Shown here piece after piece: positions 26,602 to 33,817 of a stretch of DNA of 33,817 nucleotides. Every line of letters begins with the position of its first letter. Positions within the stretch are counted from its first letter, which is position 1. The notes under the pieces are model-generated. The model had not been told where the DNA came from. It saw only the letters and a list, made by a program, of their open reading frames with translations, and made no database searches. This DNA is from an uncultured Paracoccaceae bacterium (GTDB lineage Bacteria; Pseudomonadota; Alphaproteobacteria; Rhodobacterales; Rhodobacteraceae): the NCBI GenBank assembly GCA_937922155.1, contig CAKZVL010000147.1, positions 1 to 33,817 of the forward strand, read 5' to 3'. The position numbers and the translations under genes are program-made.

Positions 26602-27372
26602 TTAAGTGTCCGATTCGTCTTCTCCGCCGCCTTCTGGCAGGTCGAAAAAGCTGTCGGCATCCGACACATCACGTTCCGCTTCAACGCCGTCTGCGTCTCC
26701 ATCTTCGCCGCGCGGGTCCGCAAGGCTAAAGGTTTCAAGACCGGCAATCGCGCTTGGGATCTTTGGCTCCGCCGGTGCGCCAAGGGATTGTTCTGTGGAC
26801 ACCAACTTGCGGCGTTCATCATCGGTCATCACTGACCCTTCTTTCGCCTTTTTGGCGTTGGCCTTTTGCACGGCTGTGTCCAGCTCAATCTGCTTACACA
26901 GACCCAAAGCAACCGGGTCAATCGGTTCTAGGTTGTTGATGTTCCAATGGGTCCGCTCACGGATCGCTTGGATGGTTGGTTTGGTCGTTCCCACCAGCTT
27001 TGAAATCTGACCATCAGACAATTCAGGGTGAAACTTCACTAACCAATAAATCGACGCAGGGCGATCCTGCCGCTTGGACAATGGCGTATAGCGCGGACCA
27101 CGGCGCTTCTCCTCACCTTGGGCGGCAGCGTTGAATTTCAGCTTTAGCTTATGCTGCGGGCTGGCTTCGGCTTTGTCGATTTCTTCTTGCGTCAGTTGAT
27201 TGTTGGCAATCGGGTCAAACCCTTTGACACCGGCGGCCACATCACCATCGGCAATGCCTTGAACTTCAAGCTCATGAAAACCACAGAAATCCGCGATCTG
27301 CTTGAACGTCAATGTGGTGTTGTCACACAGCCAAACGGCCGTGGCTTTTGCCATAATGGGTGTATCGGACAT
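26602..27372 (-). CDS. trcR: TrcR (DUF1013) cell-cycle transcriptional regulator
   Basis: The 256-residue protein belongs to the alphaproteobacterial DUF1013/TrcR family, linked to transcription and cell-cycle control in Caulobacter relatives. The core runs from MAKATAVWLCDNTTLTFKQI to about 165. It includes a helix-turn-helix-like part (LSDGQISKLVGTTKPTIQAIRERTHWN, here cited as KLVGTTKPTIQAI) for DNA contact. The C-terminal 60 residues are acidic and low in complexity. The start ATG at 27372 is decided by AAGGAG seven bases upstream; the frame extends to 27483 without support. It is divergent from the RNase T2 gene and has its own terminator. Confidence 0.9.
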   Translation of the reverse strand: MSDTPIMAKATAVWLCDNTTLTFKQIADFCGFHELEVQGIADGDVAAGVKGFDPIANNQLTQEEIDKAEASPQHKLKLKFNAAAQGEEKRRGPRYTPLSKRQDRPASIYWLVKFHPELSDGQISKLVGTTKPTIQAIRERTHWNINNLEPIDPVALGLCKQIELDTAVQKANAKKAKEGSVMTDDERRKLVSTEQSLGAPAEPKIPSAIAGLETFSLADPRGEDGDADGVEAERDVSDADSFFDLPEGGGEDESDT

Positions 27373-27504
27373 CTGTCTTCTCCTTATCAAACGACATGCC
27401 TCTCCCGCGCCCTTAAATTGGGCTGACCGCTTCGGGCCGGGTTCGCATTGTCGGGGAACTTGATCCGTATATAGTCGCGCCAATCTGATTAGGAAAGATC
27501 GAAA

Positions 27505-28131
27505 ATGCTGCGCCTGTTTCTTGCCCTTTTCCTTGCCACCCCCGCCCTCGCACAGGATGTCGCGGGGGAATTTGATTATTACGTCCTGTCGCTGTCATGG
27601 TCGCCAACTTGGTGCAGTATCGAAGGGGATGCACGCAATTCGCCGCAATGCGATGAGGCAGAAGATTTCGGCTGGATTTTGCACGGGCTTTGGCCACAAT
27701 ACGAAGACGGCTGGCCCGCAAACTGCCGCACGAACGAACGCGCCCCGTCACGGCGTCAAACCGGCGACATGGCTGATATCATGGGAACATCTGGCCTCGC
27801 ATGGCATCAATGGAACAAACACGGGGTCTGTTCCGGCCTTGCCTCTGAGGACTATTACGACCTGTCGCGACAAGCCTATGAAAAGGTCACACGCCCTGCA
27901 GTGCTGCGCCAGCTGGACCGTTCCGTCACCTTGCCCGCCAGCTTGATCGAAGAGGCGTTCTTGCAATCCAATGATGACCTCAGCGCTGACCAGATCACAA
28001 TCACCTGCAAACAAGGCTATATCCAAGAGGCGCGCATCTGCCTGACCCGCGATTTAGAATACCGCGATTGCGGAAATGATGTGCGCCGTGATTGTTCGAT
28101 GAACGACGCACAATTTGATCCCATCAGGTAA
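27505..28131 (+). CDS. Secreted RNase T2 family ribonuclease
   Basis: RNase T2 enzymes cut single-stranded RNA through 2',3'-cyclic phosphates, here probably in the periplasm. The 208-residue precursor has a signal peptide with a site after ALA (14-16). The first catalytic segment is LHGLWPQ with His60. The second is HQWNKHGVC (101-109) with Lys105 and His106. The acidic residue normally found in this segment (EWxKHG) is Gln102 here. Eight or so cysteines (37, 49, 74, 109 and four in the C-terminal part) fit disulfide bonding. The start is ATG at 27505, with AGGA about ten bases upstream. It is divergent from trcR. Confidence 0.92.
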   Translation: MLRLFLALFLATPALAQDVAGEFDYYVLSLSWSPTWCSIEGDARNSPQCDEAEDFGWILHGLWPQYEDGWPANCRTNERAPSRRQTGDMADIMGTSGLAWHQWNKHGVCSGLASEDYYDLSRQAYEKVTRPAVLRQLDRSVTLPASLIEEAFLQSNDDLSADQITITCKQGYIQEARICLTRDLEYRDCGNDVRRDCSMNDAQFDPIR

Positions 28132-28257
28132 GGGCAGCCCTTTGATAAATATGCCCTAACGTCAATATTGAATGGTCGTGCTGCAGCCTTAACTATGCTA
28201 TCATCTAAAGGTTGGGATTCGTTATCGTCTCAGCCTTGTGAATGTGACTTTTGTTAA

Positions 28258-28515
28258 ATGGTGACACCCGGAAACGGGTTGGTAGGGGTAAATTCGTTGA
28301 GCGACGAACGTGATGAATTTGGGGATCAACCGGTTCCCTATTCTCGGCGATTGCGGGACAAAATCCGCAAGGTGCTGGAACAGGAACAACCAATTTCAAC
28401 GGCCAAAACGCGCGGTGATCGCGCCGCCTATAGCCGTCGAAAATCAATTCCTGCAAAGATCGAAGAAAAGCCCGTTCGGGAAGTTTTGGATCATCGCCGC
28501 CTACCGGGGGATTGA
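28258..28515 (+). CDS. Small hypothetical protein, uncertain
   Basis: An 85-residue frame with a charged, hydrophilic product: a central helix RRLRDKIRKVLEQEQPI and many Arg, Lys and Glu. No membrane segment, signal or known motif is seen. No good ribosome site precedes the ATG at 28258; an in-frame TTG near 28299, after AGGGG, could be the true start. The stop codon directly abuts that of fmt on the other strand. An 83-residue frame on the opposite strand is less likely. Confidence 0.5.
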   Translation: MVTPGNGLVGVNSLSDERDEFGDQPVPYSRRLRDKIRKVLEQEQPISTAKTRGDRAAYSRRKSIPAKIEEKPVREVLDHRRLPGD

Positions 28516-29415
28516 TCAGTTTATGCTGGTGCCGAGCGTTAAGCCCAGCAAAACCTCTTGTGCCGACATCGCCCGCTTGCCCGCGCGCTGCGCCCGCGTG
28601 ATCACGACAGATCCGGTACCGCAGGCGATCTCAAACCCACCCAAAACCTGCCCGGCAGACCCAGCCCCCGTGCTAGGACGACAGCCCAAAAGCTTGACCC
28701 TTTCGCCCGCGATTTCGCACCACGCACCGGGAAACGGGGACAGACCGCGGATCAGGCGATCCACTTCTGTCGCGGGCTTTAACCAATCTACGCGGGCTTC
28801 ATCCTTGCTGATCTTTTCGGCGTAAGTGACGCCGTCATTCGGCTGACCCTTTGGTGTCAGATCAGACAATTGATCCAACGCCTGCACAATCAAACGCGCG
28901 CCCATGACCGACAGGCGATCATGCAACGCTCCGGTGGTTTCCGCAGCACCGATATCCGTCGCCTCGTGCAGCAAAACCGGGCCTGTGTCCAACCCCGCTT
29001 CCATCTGCATGATGCACACACCGGTTTGGGCATCCCCCGCCATGATCGCGCGATGGATCGGCGCCGCACCGCGCCAACGCGGCAACAAGGACGCATGAAT
29101 GTTCAAACACCCATGCTTTGGTGCGTCCAAAATGGCTTGCGGCAGGATCAAACCATAGGCGACAACAACCGCCACATCGGCATTCAGATCGGCGAAATCG
29201 TTTAGCGCTTCCTCATGGCGCAGGCTCACAGGATGGCGCACCTCCAACCCCAATTCTAACGCGCGGGCATGCACCGACGTTGGGCGATCCTTCTTACCGC
29301 GGCCCGCCGGGCGGGGCGGTTGGGAATAAACGGCGACGATGTCATGTCCTGCGTCCTTTAACGCATCCAAAACAGGTACTGAAAAATCAGGCGTACCCAT
29401 AAAGATAACGCGCAT
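28516..29415 (-). CDS. fmt: Methionyl-tRNA formyltransferase
   Basis: Fmt formylates initiator Met-tRNA using 10-formyl-tetrahydrofolate. The 299-residue protein starts [16 protein letters not shown], the family hallmark. It has the folate/catalytic segment [20 protein letters not shown] with the Asn and His of the active site, the later LDTGPVLL Asp, and a C-terminal OB-like domain (about 205-299) that binds tRNA. The start ATG at 29415 shares one base with the stop of the deformylase-like gene (TGATG), so translation is coupled. It completes the def - def-like - fmt unit. Confidence 0.97.
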   Translation of the reverse strand: MRVIFMGTPDFSVPVLDALKDAGHDIVAVYSQPPRPAGRGKKDRPTSVHARALELGLEVRHPVSLRHEEALNDFADLNADVAVVVAYGLILPQAILDAPKHGCLNIHASLLPRWRGAAPIHRAIMAGDAQTGVCIMQMEAGLDTGPVLLHEATDIGAAETTGALHDRLSVMGARLIVQALDQLSDLTPKGQPNDGVTYAEKISKDEARVDWLKPATEVDRLIRGLSPFPGAWCEIAGERVKLLGCRPSTGAGSAGQVLGGFEIACGTGSVVITRAQRAGKRAMSAQEVLLGLTLGTSIN

Positions 29416-29921
29416 CAGGGTTTTCCCTTTGATAGTTTTTCCGCCTTTTTCAAAAGCATGCTGCGTTTGGTACGTGACAAATGGTCAAAATACATCTTCC
29501 CGTTCAAATGATCGATCTGATGCTGTACCGACGTCGCCCAAAGGCCAACAAACTCATGGCGATCCCAAACACCGTCTTGGTTCAAAAACCGCACCGTCAC
29601 CGCGCGGGGCCGTTTGATTGTCGCGCTCACACCCGGCAGGTTGGGCGAGGCTTCGTTGTGATCGCGCATCTCAACACTAGCATGCAAAATCTCGGGATTG
29701 GACAGCCGGATAACTTGCCCACGTTTCGTGCTCGCATCCACCACAGCAAGGCGCAGCGGCACACCCAATTGCACGGCCGCCAATCCGTAACCGGGCATCG
29801 CCTCCATCACCGCGATCATATCGTCCCAAATGGTGCGAATGTCGTCGGTAATCTCTGCAACCGGATCAGCAGGCTTGCGCAACACAGACGCAGGCCAAGG
29901 AACGATAGTGCGCACAGCCAT
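29415..29921 (-). CDS. Peptide deformylase-like protein with substituted active site
   Basis: The 168-residue protein aligns over its full length with peptide deformylase but its metal site is altered. Motif 1 is GYGLAAVQ (44-51), close to GIGLAAPQ. Motif 2, normally EGCLSxP, reads SPNLPGV, so the metal-binding Cys is Asn94. Motif 3, normally QHEIDH, reads QHQIDH, so the catalytic Glu is Gln135; both metal His (134, 138) remain. Ordinary deformylase activity is not expected. It starts at an ATG sharing one base with the def stop, and its stop shares one base with fmt. I recall similar sequences in other Rhodobacteraceae, which suggests a kept function, such as binding nascent chains or modulating Def. 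Confidence 0.93.
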   Translation of the reverse strand: MAVRTIVPWPASVLRKPADPVAEITDDIRTIWDDMIAVMEAMPGYGLAAVQLGVPLRLAVVDASTKRGQVIRLSNPEILHASVEMRDHNEASPNLPGVSATIKRPRAVTVRFLNQDGVWDRHEFVGLWATSVQHQIDHLNGKMYFDHLSRTKRSMLLKKAEKLSKGKP

Positions 29922-30442
29922 TAATCCCGCGCCAATTCACGCTTTAGCTTTTGCATCTTGCGCGTGATCATCTGCCGTTTTAGTGGCTTTAGATAGTCGA
30001 TGAACAATTTACCATCGAGGTGATCAATTTCATGCTGCACGCAGGTCGCCCAAAGCTCCTCAAACCGCTCTGACTGGCGATGTCCATCAAGGTCGGTCCA
30101 CTCGGCCTTGACCGCGGCGGGGCGGTCCACATCAGCGTATTGATCCGGGATCGACAGGCAGCCTTCCTCATAGGTAAACATCTCTTCGGACGTCCATGTC
30201 ACCTTGGGATTGATCAACACCATTGGTCGCGGCTTTTCATCCTCAGACTTGATGCAATCCATCACGAAAATGCGCTTCATCACACCAATTTGCGGACCAG
30301 CAAGGCCGATTCCCGGCGCGTCGTACATGGTTTCAAGCATATCAACGCCAAGCTGGCGCAGATCATCGTCGAAATCTGTAACAGGTTCCGCGACTTTCTT
30401 GAGCCGAGGGTCGGGATGAATAAGGATTTTTCTAACAGTCAT
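29921..30442 (-). CDS. def: Peptide deformylase (active-site complete)
   Basis: Def removes the formyl group from the N-terminal methionine of new proteins. The 173-residue protein has all three motifs: GIGLAGPQ at 44-51 (Gly at 49 where Ala is usual), EGCLSIP with metal ligand Cys95, and QHEIDH with His137, Glu138 and His141. The start is ATG at 30442; no strong ribosome site is seen. Its stop overlaps the start of the deformylase-like gene by one base, and fmt follows, making a three-gene translation-initiation unit. It is divergent from the patB gene. Confidence 0.97.
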   Translation of the reverse strand: MTVRKILIHPDPRLKKVAEPVTDFDDDLRQLGVDMLETMYDAPGIGLAGPQIGVMKRIFVMDCIKSEDEKPRPMVLINPKVTWTSEEMFTYEEGCLSIPDQYADVDRPAAVKAEWTDLDGHRQSERFEELWATCVQHEIDHLDGKLFIDYLKPLKRQMITRKMQKLKRELARD

Positions 30443-30592
30443 AAGGGTGATTTAGTGCCCAGCCAGCAAAAGCGCAACTGGCAGTAAATATACCCAAGGC
30501 GCGACTTAGGCGCGGCGGCAAAAACGCATGAATAACGCTTGCCTTTGCGGCCACGTTCCATAGCTTGGGCAGAACAAAACGAAAGGCAGCCT

Positions 30593-31762
30593 ATGACATT
30601 CGATACCGCCCCCGACCGCCGCGGCACCCATTGCGTGAAATGGGACATGATGGAAAAGCTGTATGGTGTGTCCGCCGATGACGGTATCGCGATGTGGGTT
30701 GCCGACATGGAATTTCCACCGCCGCAATGCGTTCAAGACGCGGTTCAGGCGATGGTCGATCACGGCGTCTACGGTTATTTCGGGGATGACAGCAAATACC
30801 GCGCCGCAATCCAATGGTGGATGGCCGAACGGCACAGATGGCGGATTGAACCTGACTGGATTTTCACCACCCATGGCCTCGTGAACGGCACATCAATGTG
30901 CATCGATGCCTTTACCAAAGAAGGCGACGGCGTGGTTCTGTTCACACCGGTCTATCACGCCTTTGCCAAGGTCATTAACGCATCAAACCGCAAGGTCGTG
31001 GAATGCCAATTGGCCAACACCGATGGCCGTTACGAGTTTGATTTCAACGCTTATGACGCGCAGATGACGGGCAACGAACGCATGGTCATACTGTGTTCGC
31101 CCCACAACCCCGGTGGGCGGGTCTGGAGCAAAGCCGAATTGCAAGCCGTCGCGGCCTTTGCCAAGCGGCATGATCTTATTTTGGTCTCAGACGAAATTCA
31201 TCATGACCTGACAATGCCCGGTCACACCCATATCCCGATGAGCCATATCGCAGGCATAACCGAACGGCTCGTAATGATGACGGCCACGACCAAGACCTTC
31301 AACATCGCCGGCAGCCATTCTGGCAATGTGATCATCGAAGATCCCGATCTGCGGGCACGTTTTGGCGCGCGCATGATGGCCTTGGGCATGTCGCCCAACA
31401 GCTTTGGTCTGTTCATGGCCACAGCCGCCTATTCGCCCGATGGGGCCGCTTGGGTAGATGATTTGAAAACCTACCTCGATGGCAATCGACGCATTTTTGA
31501 CGAAGGGGTCAACGCCATCCCCGGACTTGCCTCGATGCCGCTTGAGGCGACGTATCTGGCTTGGGTCGATTTTGACGGCACGGGGATGAGCCGGGATGAA
31601 TTCACCACACGGGTGCAATCAAACGCAAAGATCGCGGTGAATCACGGGCCAACCTTTGGCACAGGCGGTGACAGCTTTCTGCGGTTCAACTTTGCTGCAC
31701 CTCGCGCGCAAATCGTAGAGGCAGTGGAACGTCTGCAAGCCGCCTTTAGCGATTTGCAATAG
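30593..31762 (+). CDS. patB: PatB/MalY-type C-S lyase (cystathionine beta-lyase), PLP enzyme
   Basis: This fold-type I PLP enzyme cleaves C-S bonds of cystathionine, cysteine or related compounds. The 389-residue protein shows the PatB-like N-terminus (TAPDRRGTHCVKWD), HNPGGR at 171-176, SDEIHHDL with PLP-contacting Asp200, and the PLP lysine Lys234 in ATTKTFNIAGS. It could also act as an aminotransferase, since the two activities share the fold; the KTFNxAG context favours C-S lyase. The start is ATG at 30593 with AAGG upstream; the open frame to 30539 is not supported. It is divergent from def and ends three bases before the convergent hypothetical gene. Confidence 0.93.
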   Translation: MTFDTAPDRRGTHCVKWDMMEKLYGVSADDGIAMWVADMEFPPPQCVQDAVQAMVDHGVYGYFGDDSKYRAAIQWWMAERHRWRIEPDWIFTTHGLVNGTSMCIDAFTKEGDGVVLFTPVYHAFAKVINASNRKVVECQLANTDGRYEFDFNAYDAQMTGNERMVILCSPHNPGGRVWSKAELQAVAAFAKRHDLILVSDEIHHDLTMPGHTHIPMSHIAGITERLVMMTATTKTFNIAGSHSGNVIIEDPDLRARFGARMMALGMSPNSFGLFMATAAYSPDGAAWVDDLKTYLDGNRRIFDEGVNAIPGLASMPLEATYLAWVDFDGTGMSRDEFTTRVQSNAKIAVNHGPTFGTGGDSFLRFNFAAPRAQIVEAVERLQAAFSDLQ

Positions 31763-31765
31763 ACG

Positions 31766-32119
31766 CTAGTCCACGCTTAACAATCCGGCAGGAGCATCCC
31801 GTTCGCGCACAAAATCCGCAGCGGGCTGCGTTTTGACAGGGTGCAACCACTTAAAATCAAAAAGCAGCTCATCGCCTTCCACACGAGAATTCACAATCAG
31901 GCATTGATACAAGTGTCGCGCACCGTCATAAATCTCAACGCGACCGCGCAGTTTCGCACCATCTTGATGATTCATAGCCATCCCGTCCGACCACAGCCGA
32001 TTAATGCGATAAACACGACCGCCGTCATGCACGCACAAACGATTTCCTCGCGCGATAGATGTCTTGCGGGCTGTTTCCAGACCTTCTCGAATATGTTCAG
32101 GTAAAACGTCAATCATCAT
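31766..32119 (-). CDS. Hypothetical protein, 117 residues
   Basis: The protein begins MMIDVLPEHIREGLETARK, then a mainly beta region (RLCVHDGGRVYRINRLW through HLYQCLIVNSR) and a short C-terminal tail. The layout reminds me of a small beta-barrel such as PilZ, but the RxxxR and D/NxSxxG motifs are not convincingly present, so no function is given. There are two adjacent ATGs (32119, 32116); GGGGAG lies five bases before the first. The frame reaches a TTG at 32188 without support. It lies 92 bases downstream of cobM on the same strand. Confidence 0.75.
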   Translation of the reverse strand: MMIDVLPEHIREGLETARKTSIARGNRLCVHDGGRVYRINRLWSDGMAMNHQDGAKLRGRVEIYDGARHLYQCLIVNSRVEGDELLFDFKWLHPVKTQPAADFVRERDAPAGLLSVD

Positions 32120-32211
32120 TAATGCTCCCCAGCTGCCGCTAAAGATGGCATGCAAGGGATTAAGATCAAGTGACCAATTCCGCCGCAATGCAGCGCAAAT
32201 ACGGGTGAACC

Positions 32212-32985
32212 TTAAGTCTTTTCACGCAGTTTGGGTCGCAAAACATGGGGCTTGGCCGCATCATAAAGGGCCGAATCCGGAAAGCCGTGACTGTCCGCCA
32301 AGGCCGGCCCCACCATGATCAGCGCGGTACGCGTAATCTTTGCATCGCGCACTTTCGCACGCACGTCCGATAGGGTGCCACGGATCAACATCTGATCCGG
32401 CCAACTGACACGATAGGCAACAACACAAGGGCAATCGGCACCATAGTGGGGGATCAGCTGACGCTCGATCTCGCGCAGGGCCCGCACCCCCAGATGGATC
32501 GCCAAGGTTGCACCGGTGCGGGCAAAATTCTCCAGCGTCTCGCCCTTAGGCATACCTGTCGACTTCATCGACATGCGCGTCAGAATGATCGATTGCGCCA
32601 CCTCTGGCACGGTAAGCTCGGTGCCCAATGCAGCTGCAGCAGCGGCATAGGCAGGCACACCGGGAATGATCTCATATTCGATACAATCTGCCTTCAGGCG
32701 GCGTATTTGTTCCGCAATCGCACCATAAAGCGATGGATCCCCCGAATGCACACGGGCCACATCCTGCCCGTTTTCGTGGGCTTTGCGAATCTCTGCATGG
32801 GTTTCATCCAGCGTCATCGGGGCGGTGTCCAACACCCGCGCGTCTTCTGGCGTACATTCCACAACCTCTTGCGGCACCAGTGACCCGGCATAAAGACACA
32901 CAGGACAGGACCCAATGATGCGCGCCGCCTTCAGCGTAAGTAATTCCGGATCACCCGGGCCGGCACCGATAAAATAAACTGTCAT
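32212..32985 (-). CDS. cobM: Precorrin-4 C(11)-methyltransferase
   Basis: CobM adds the C-11 methyl group to precorrin-4 in the aerobic cobalamin pathway. The 257-residue protein has the tetrapyrrole methylase N-terminus YFIGAGPGDPELLTLKAAR and the SAM-site motif VHSGDPSLYG. The IPGVPAYAAAAAALGTELT segment and RMSMKSTGMP are typical of CobM/CbiF. The start is ATG at 32985 with GGGAG about six bases upstream. It follows cobJ by 50 bases on the same strand, so both are probably in one transcript. No cobalamin riboswitch is visible in the window, but the operon start lies beyond the right edge. Confidence 0.95.
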   Translation of the reverse strand: MTVYFIGAGPGDPELLTLKAARIIGSCPVCLYAGSLVPQEVVECTPEDARVLDTAPMTLDETHAEIRKAHENGQDVARVHSGDPSLYGAIAEQIRRLKADCIEYEIIPGVPAYAAAAAALGTELTVPEVAQSIILTRMSMKSTGMPKGETLENFARTGATLAIHLGVRALREIERQLIPHYGADCPCVVAYRVSWPDQMLIRGTLSDVRAKVRDAKITRTALIMVGPALADSHGFPDSALYDAAKPHVLRPKLREKT

Positions 32986-32999
32986 CTCTTCTCCCCTGC

Positions 33000-33032
33000 T
33001 TCATCCGGCCAAATAAACTCTCCCCGGAGAGT
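33000..33032. repeat. Intergenic repeat, copy 3, with hairpin
   Basis: TTCATCCGGCCAAATAAAC leads into ACTCTCC-CC-GGAGAGT, a perfect inverted repeat with 7-base arms (33017-33032). On the minus strand this reads GGAGAGTTTATTTGGCC then GGATGAAG, like the other copies. It sits between cobJ and cobM and might modulate the relative expression of the two. Confidence 0.5.
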
Positions 33033-33035
33033 CGC

Positions 33036-33817
33036 TCAGCCAGCAGCCAAATCGCCATCAATCTTGCGCGCATAGCCACGCGGCGTATACATCCGCGGTC
33101 CTTCGCCCAGCGCGGCCAGTTTCGAATGCGACGATCCAACCAAAACCACGGTCAGCATATCCACCTCATCCACTTGCAAGTCGACCAACTTGCGATACCG
33201 CACATGTTCCTCCGGTCGCCCGAGTGATGAAGCCAGCATCACAGGCGTATCCGCCGGGCGATGTTGCAACAGGATGTCGCGCGCTTCTGCCAGCAATGTC
33301 CGACGGCGCATCGACACCGGGTTGTAAAACGCAATGACAAAATCACCCTCTGCCGCTGCCTTGAGACGGCGCGAAATGTCTTCACGCGGGGTCAAAAGGT
33401 CAGACAATGAAATCGCGCAAAAATCATGACCCAATGGCGCGCCCGCGCGGGCCGCTGCCCCTTGCAGCGCACTCACACCGGGGGAACACACAACCTCCAC
33501 CCGCCGTGCGGCGTCGCTGACCCCCATTTGATCAGGTCCACGGTCCATCAGTTCAAAGACGAGGGCCCCCATCGCATAAATACCCGCATCCCCCGAACAG
33601 ACCAAGGCGACATTCTTACCCAAGGCCGCTTGTTCCAACGCATAGCGGCATCGGTCCTCTTCCCCGCCCAACGGGAAATCGGATCGTTCTTTACCCACGG
33701 CCAATGGCCCCAACAGATCAATATATAGGCCATACCCAACCAGCTCTTGTGCTTGCGCGACTAGCTGGGACACCTCAGGCGTGCGCCAGCTCGCCTGACC
33801 GGGACCAATCCCAACAA
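33036..33817 (-). CDS. cobJ: Precorrin-3B C(17)-methyltransferase, N-terminus cut by window edge
   Basis: CobJ methylates C-17 and contracts the ring of precorrin-3B in aerobic cobalamin synthesis. About 259 residues are visible. The frame is open to the right edge, where it reads VGIGPGQASWRTPEVSQLV: the glycine-rich VGIGPG is the normal start of the SAM site, so only a few residues are missing. A GTG at 33773 is an internal codon, not the start. Further marks are VALVCSGDAGIYAMG, VVCSPGVSALQGAAARAGAPLGHDF and FVIAFYNPVSMRR, which I cite only in part. It precedes cobM on the same strand. Confidence 0.95.
   Translation of the reverse strand, partial: VGIGPGQASWRTPEVSQLVAQAQELVGYGLYIDLLGPLAVGKERSDFPLGGEEDRCRYALEQAALGKNVALVCSGDAGIYAMGALVFELMDRGPDQMGVSDAARRVEVVCSPGVSALQGAAARAGAPLGHDFCAISLSDLLTPREDISRRLKAAAEGDFVIAFYNPVSMRRRTLLAEARDILLQHRPADTPVMLASSLGRPEEHVRYRKLVDLQVDEVDMLTVVLVGSSHSKLAALGEGPRMYTPRGYARKIDGDLAAG

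Noticed and set aside
28131-28157. AGGGCA..TGCCCT hairpin after RNase T2
   Set aside because: The 15-base loop and lack of a following T-run make it a poor terminator.
28205-28456. 83-codon minus-strand open frame
   Set aside because: Overlaps the plus-strand hypothetical frame; no ribosome site and an odd His/Pro/Arg-rich composition.
1-33817. CRISPR array, insertion sequence, tRNA or cobalamin riboswitch
   Set aside because: Looked for regularly spaced repeats, transposase-like frames, tRNA TPsiC-type motifs and B12-box-like sequence, and found none that I could support.

Overview
The window looks like chromosomal housekeeping DNA from an alphaproteobacterium of the Roseobacter/Rhodobacteraceae group. 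Reasons: base composition is moderately GC-rich; many products read like the roseobacter versions (short ClpS, TrcR/DUF1013, membrane-anchored cytochrome c beside a monofunctional prephenate dehydratase, a deformylase-like paralogue between def and fmt); and an intergenic repeat (TTCATC..GCC..AAATACTCCCGCCGGAGGCA type) that I associate with this family occurs three times. I see no insertion sequence, prophage, CRISPR array, tRNA or rRNA gene. The assignment rests on recognition, not on a database search.

Layout. (1) 1-3042: heme genes, with hemC (minus, 3' end cut by the window edge) divergent from hemE and hemF convergent to it. (2) 3144-5714: a small lipoprotein gene, an SDR-fold protein without its catalytic Tyr and Lys, an RsmC-like methyltransferase and clpS. 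(3) 6008-13302: a secreted D,D-carboxypeptidase with a SPOR-like tail, convergent to a yejABEF peptide importer whose B-E-F genes overlap by 4 bases. (4) 13475-16456: membrane cytochrome c, pheA, a small START-like protein and nudC. (5) 16572-19666: a CpdB-type phosphoesterase without a signal peptide, the 4.5S SRP RNA gene, and rsgA. (6) 19732-23401: poorly characterised genes, namely a secreted protein, a membrane protein, a dual-specificity-type phosphatase overlapping an ankyrin-repeat gene, and a DUF202 protein. (7) 23464-27372: dnaX-ybaB-recR, then a 309-bp gene-free stretch and convergent trcR. (8) 27505-30442: RNase T2, a small hypothetical gene, and the overlapping set def - def-like - fmt on the minus strand. 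(9) 30593-33817: a PatB-type C-S lyase, a small hypothetical gene, and cobM and cobJ of aerobic cobalamin synthesis (cobJ cut by the right edge).

How the genes fit together. hemC/hemE/hemF and cobJ/cobM all belong to tetrapyrrole synthesis, at opposite ends of the window. dnaX-ybaB-recR is a widely conserved DNA maintenance set. def/fmt handle N-terminal formyl-methionine, ClpS feeds N-degron substrates to ClpAP, ffs and rsgA serve protein targeting and 30S maturation. The YejABEF importer next to a murein carboxypeptidase suggests peptide or muropeptide uptake, which is inference.

I found no clearly new multi-gene system. The observations most worth checking are two conserved-looking enzyme folds with lost catalytic residues (SDR at 3528-4331, deformylase-like at 29415-29921), two overlapping, mutually exclusive hairpins just before recR, the overlapping ankyrin/phosphatase pair, and the dispersed intergenic repeat.
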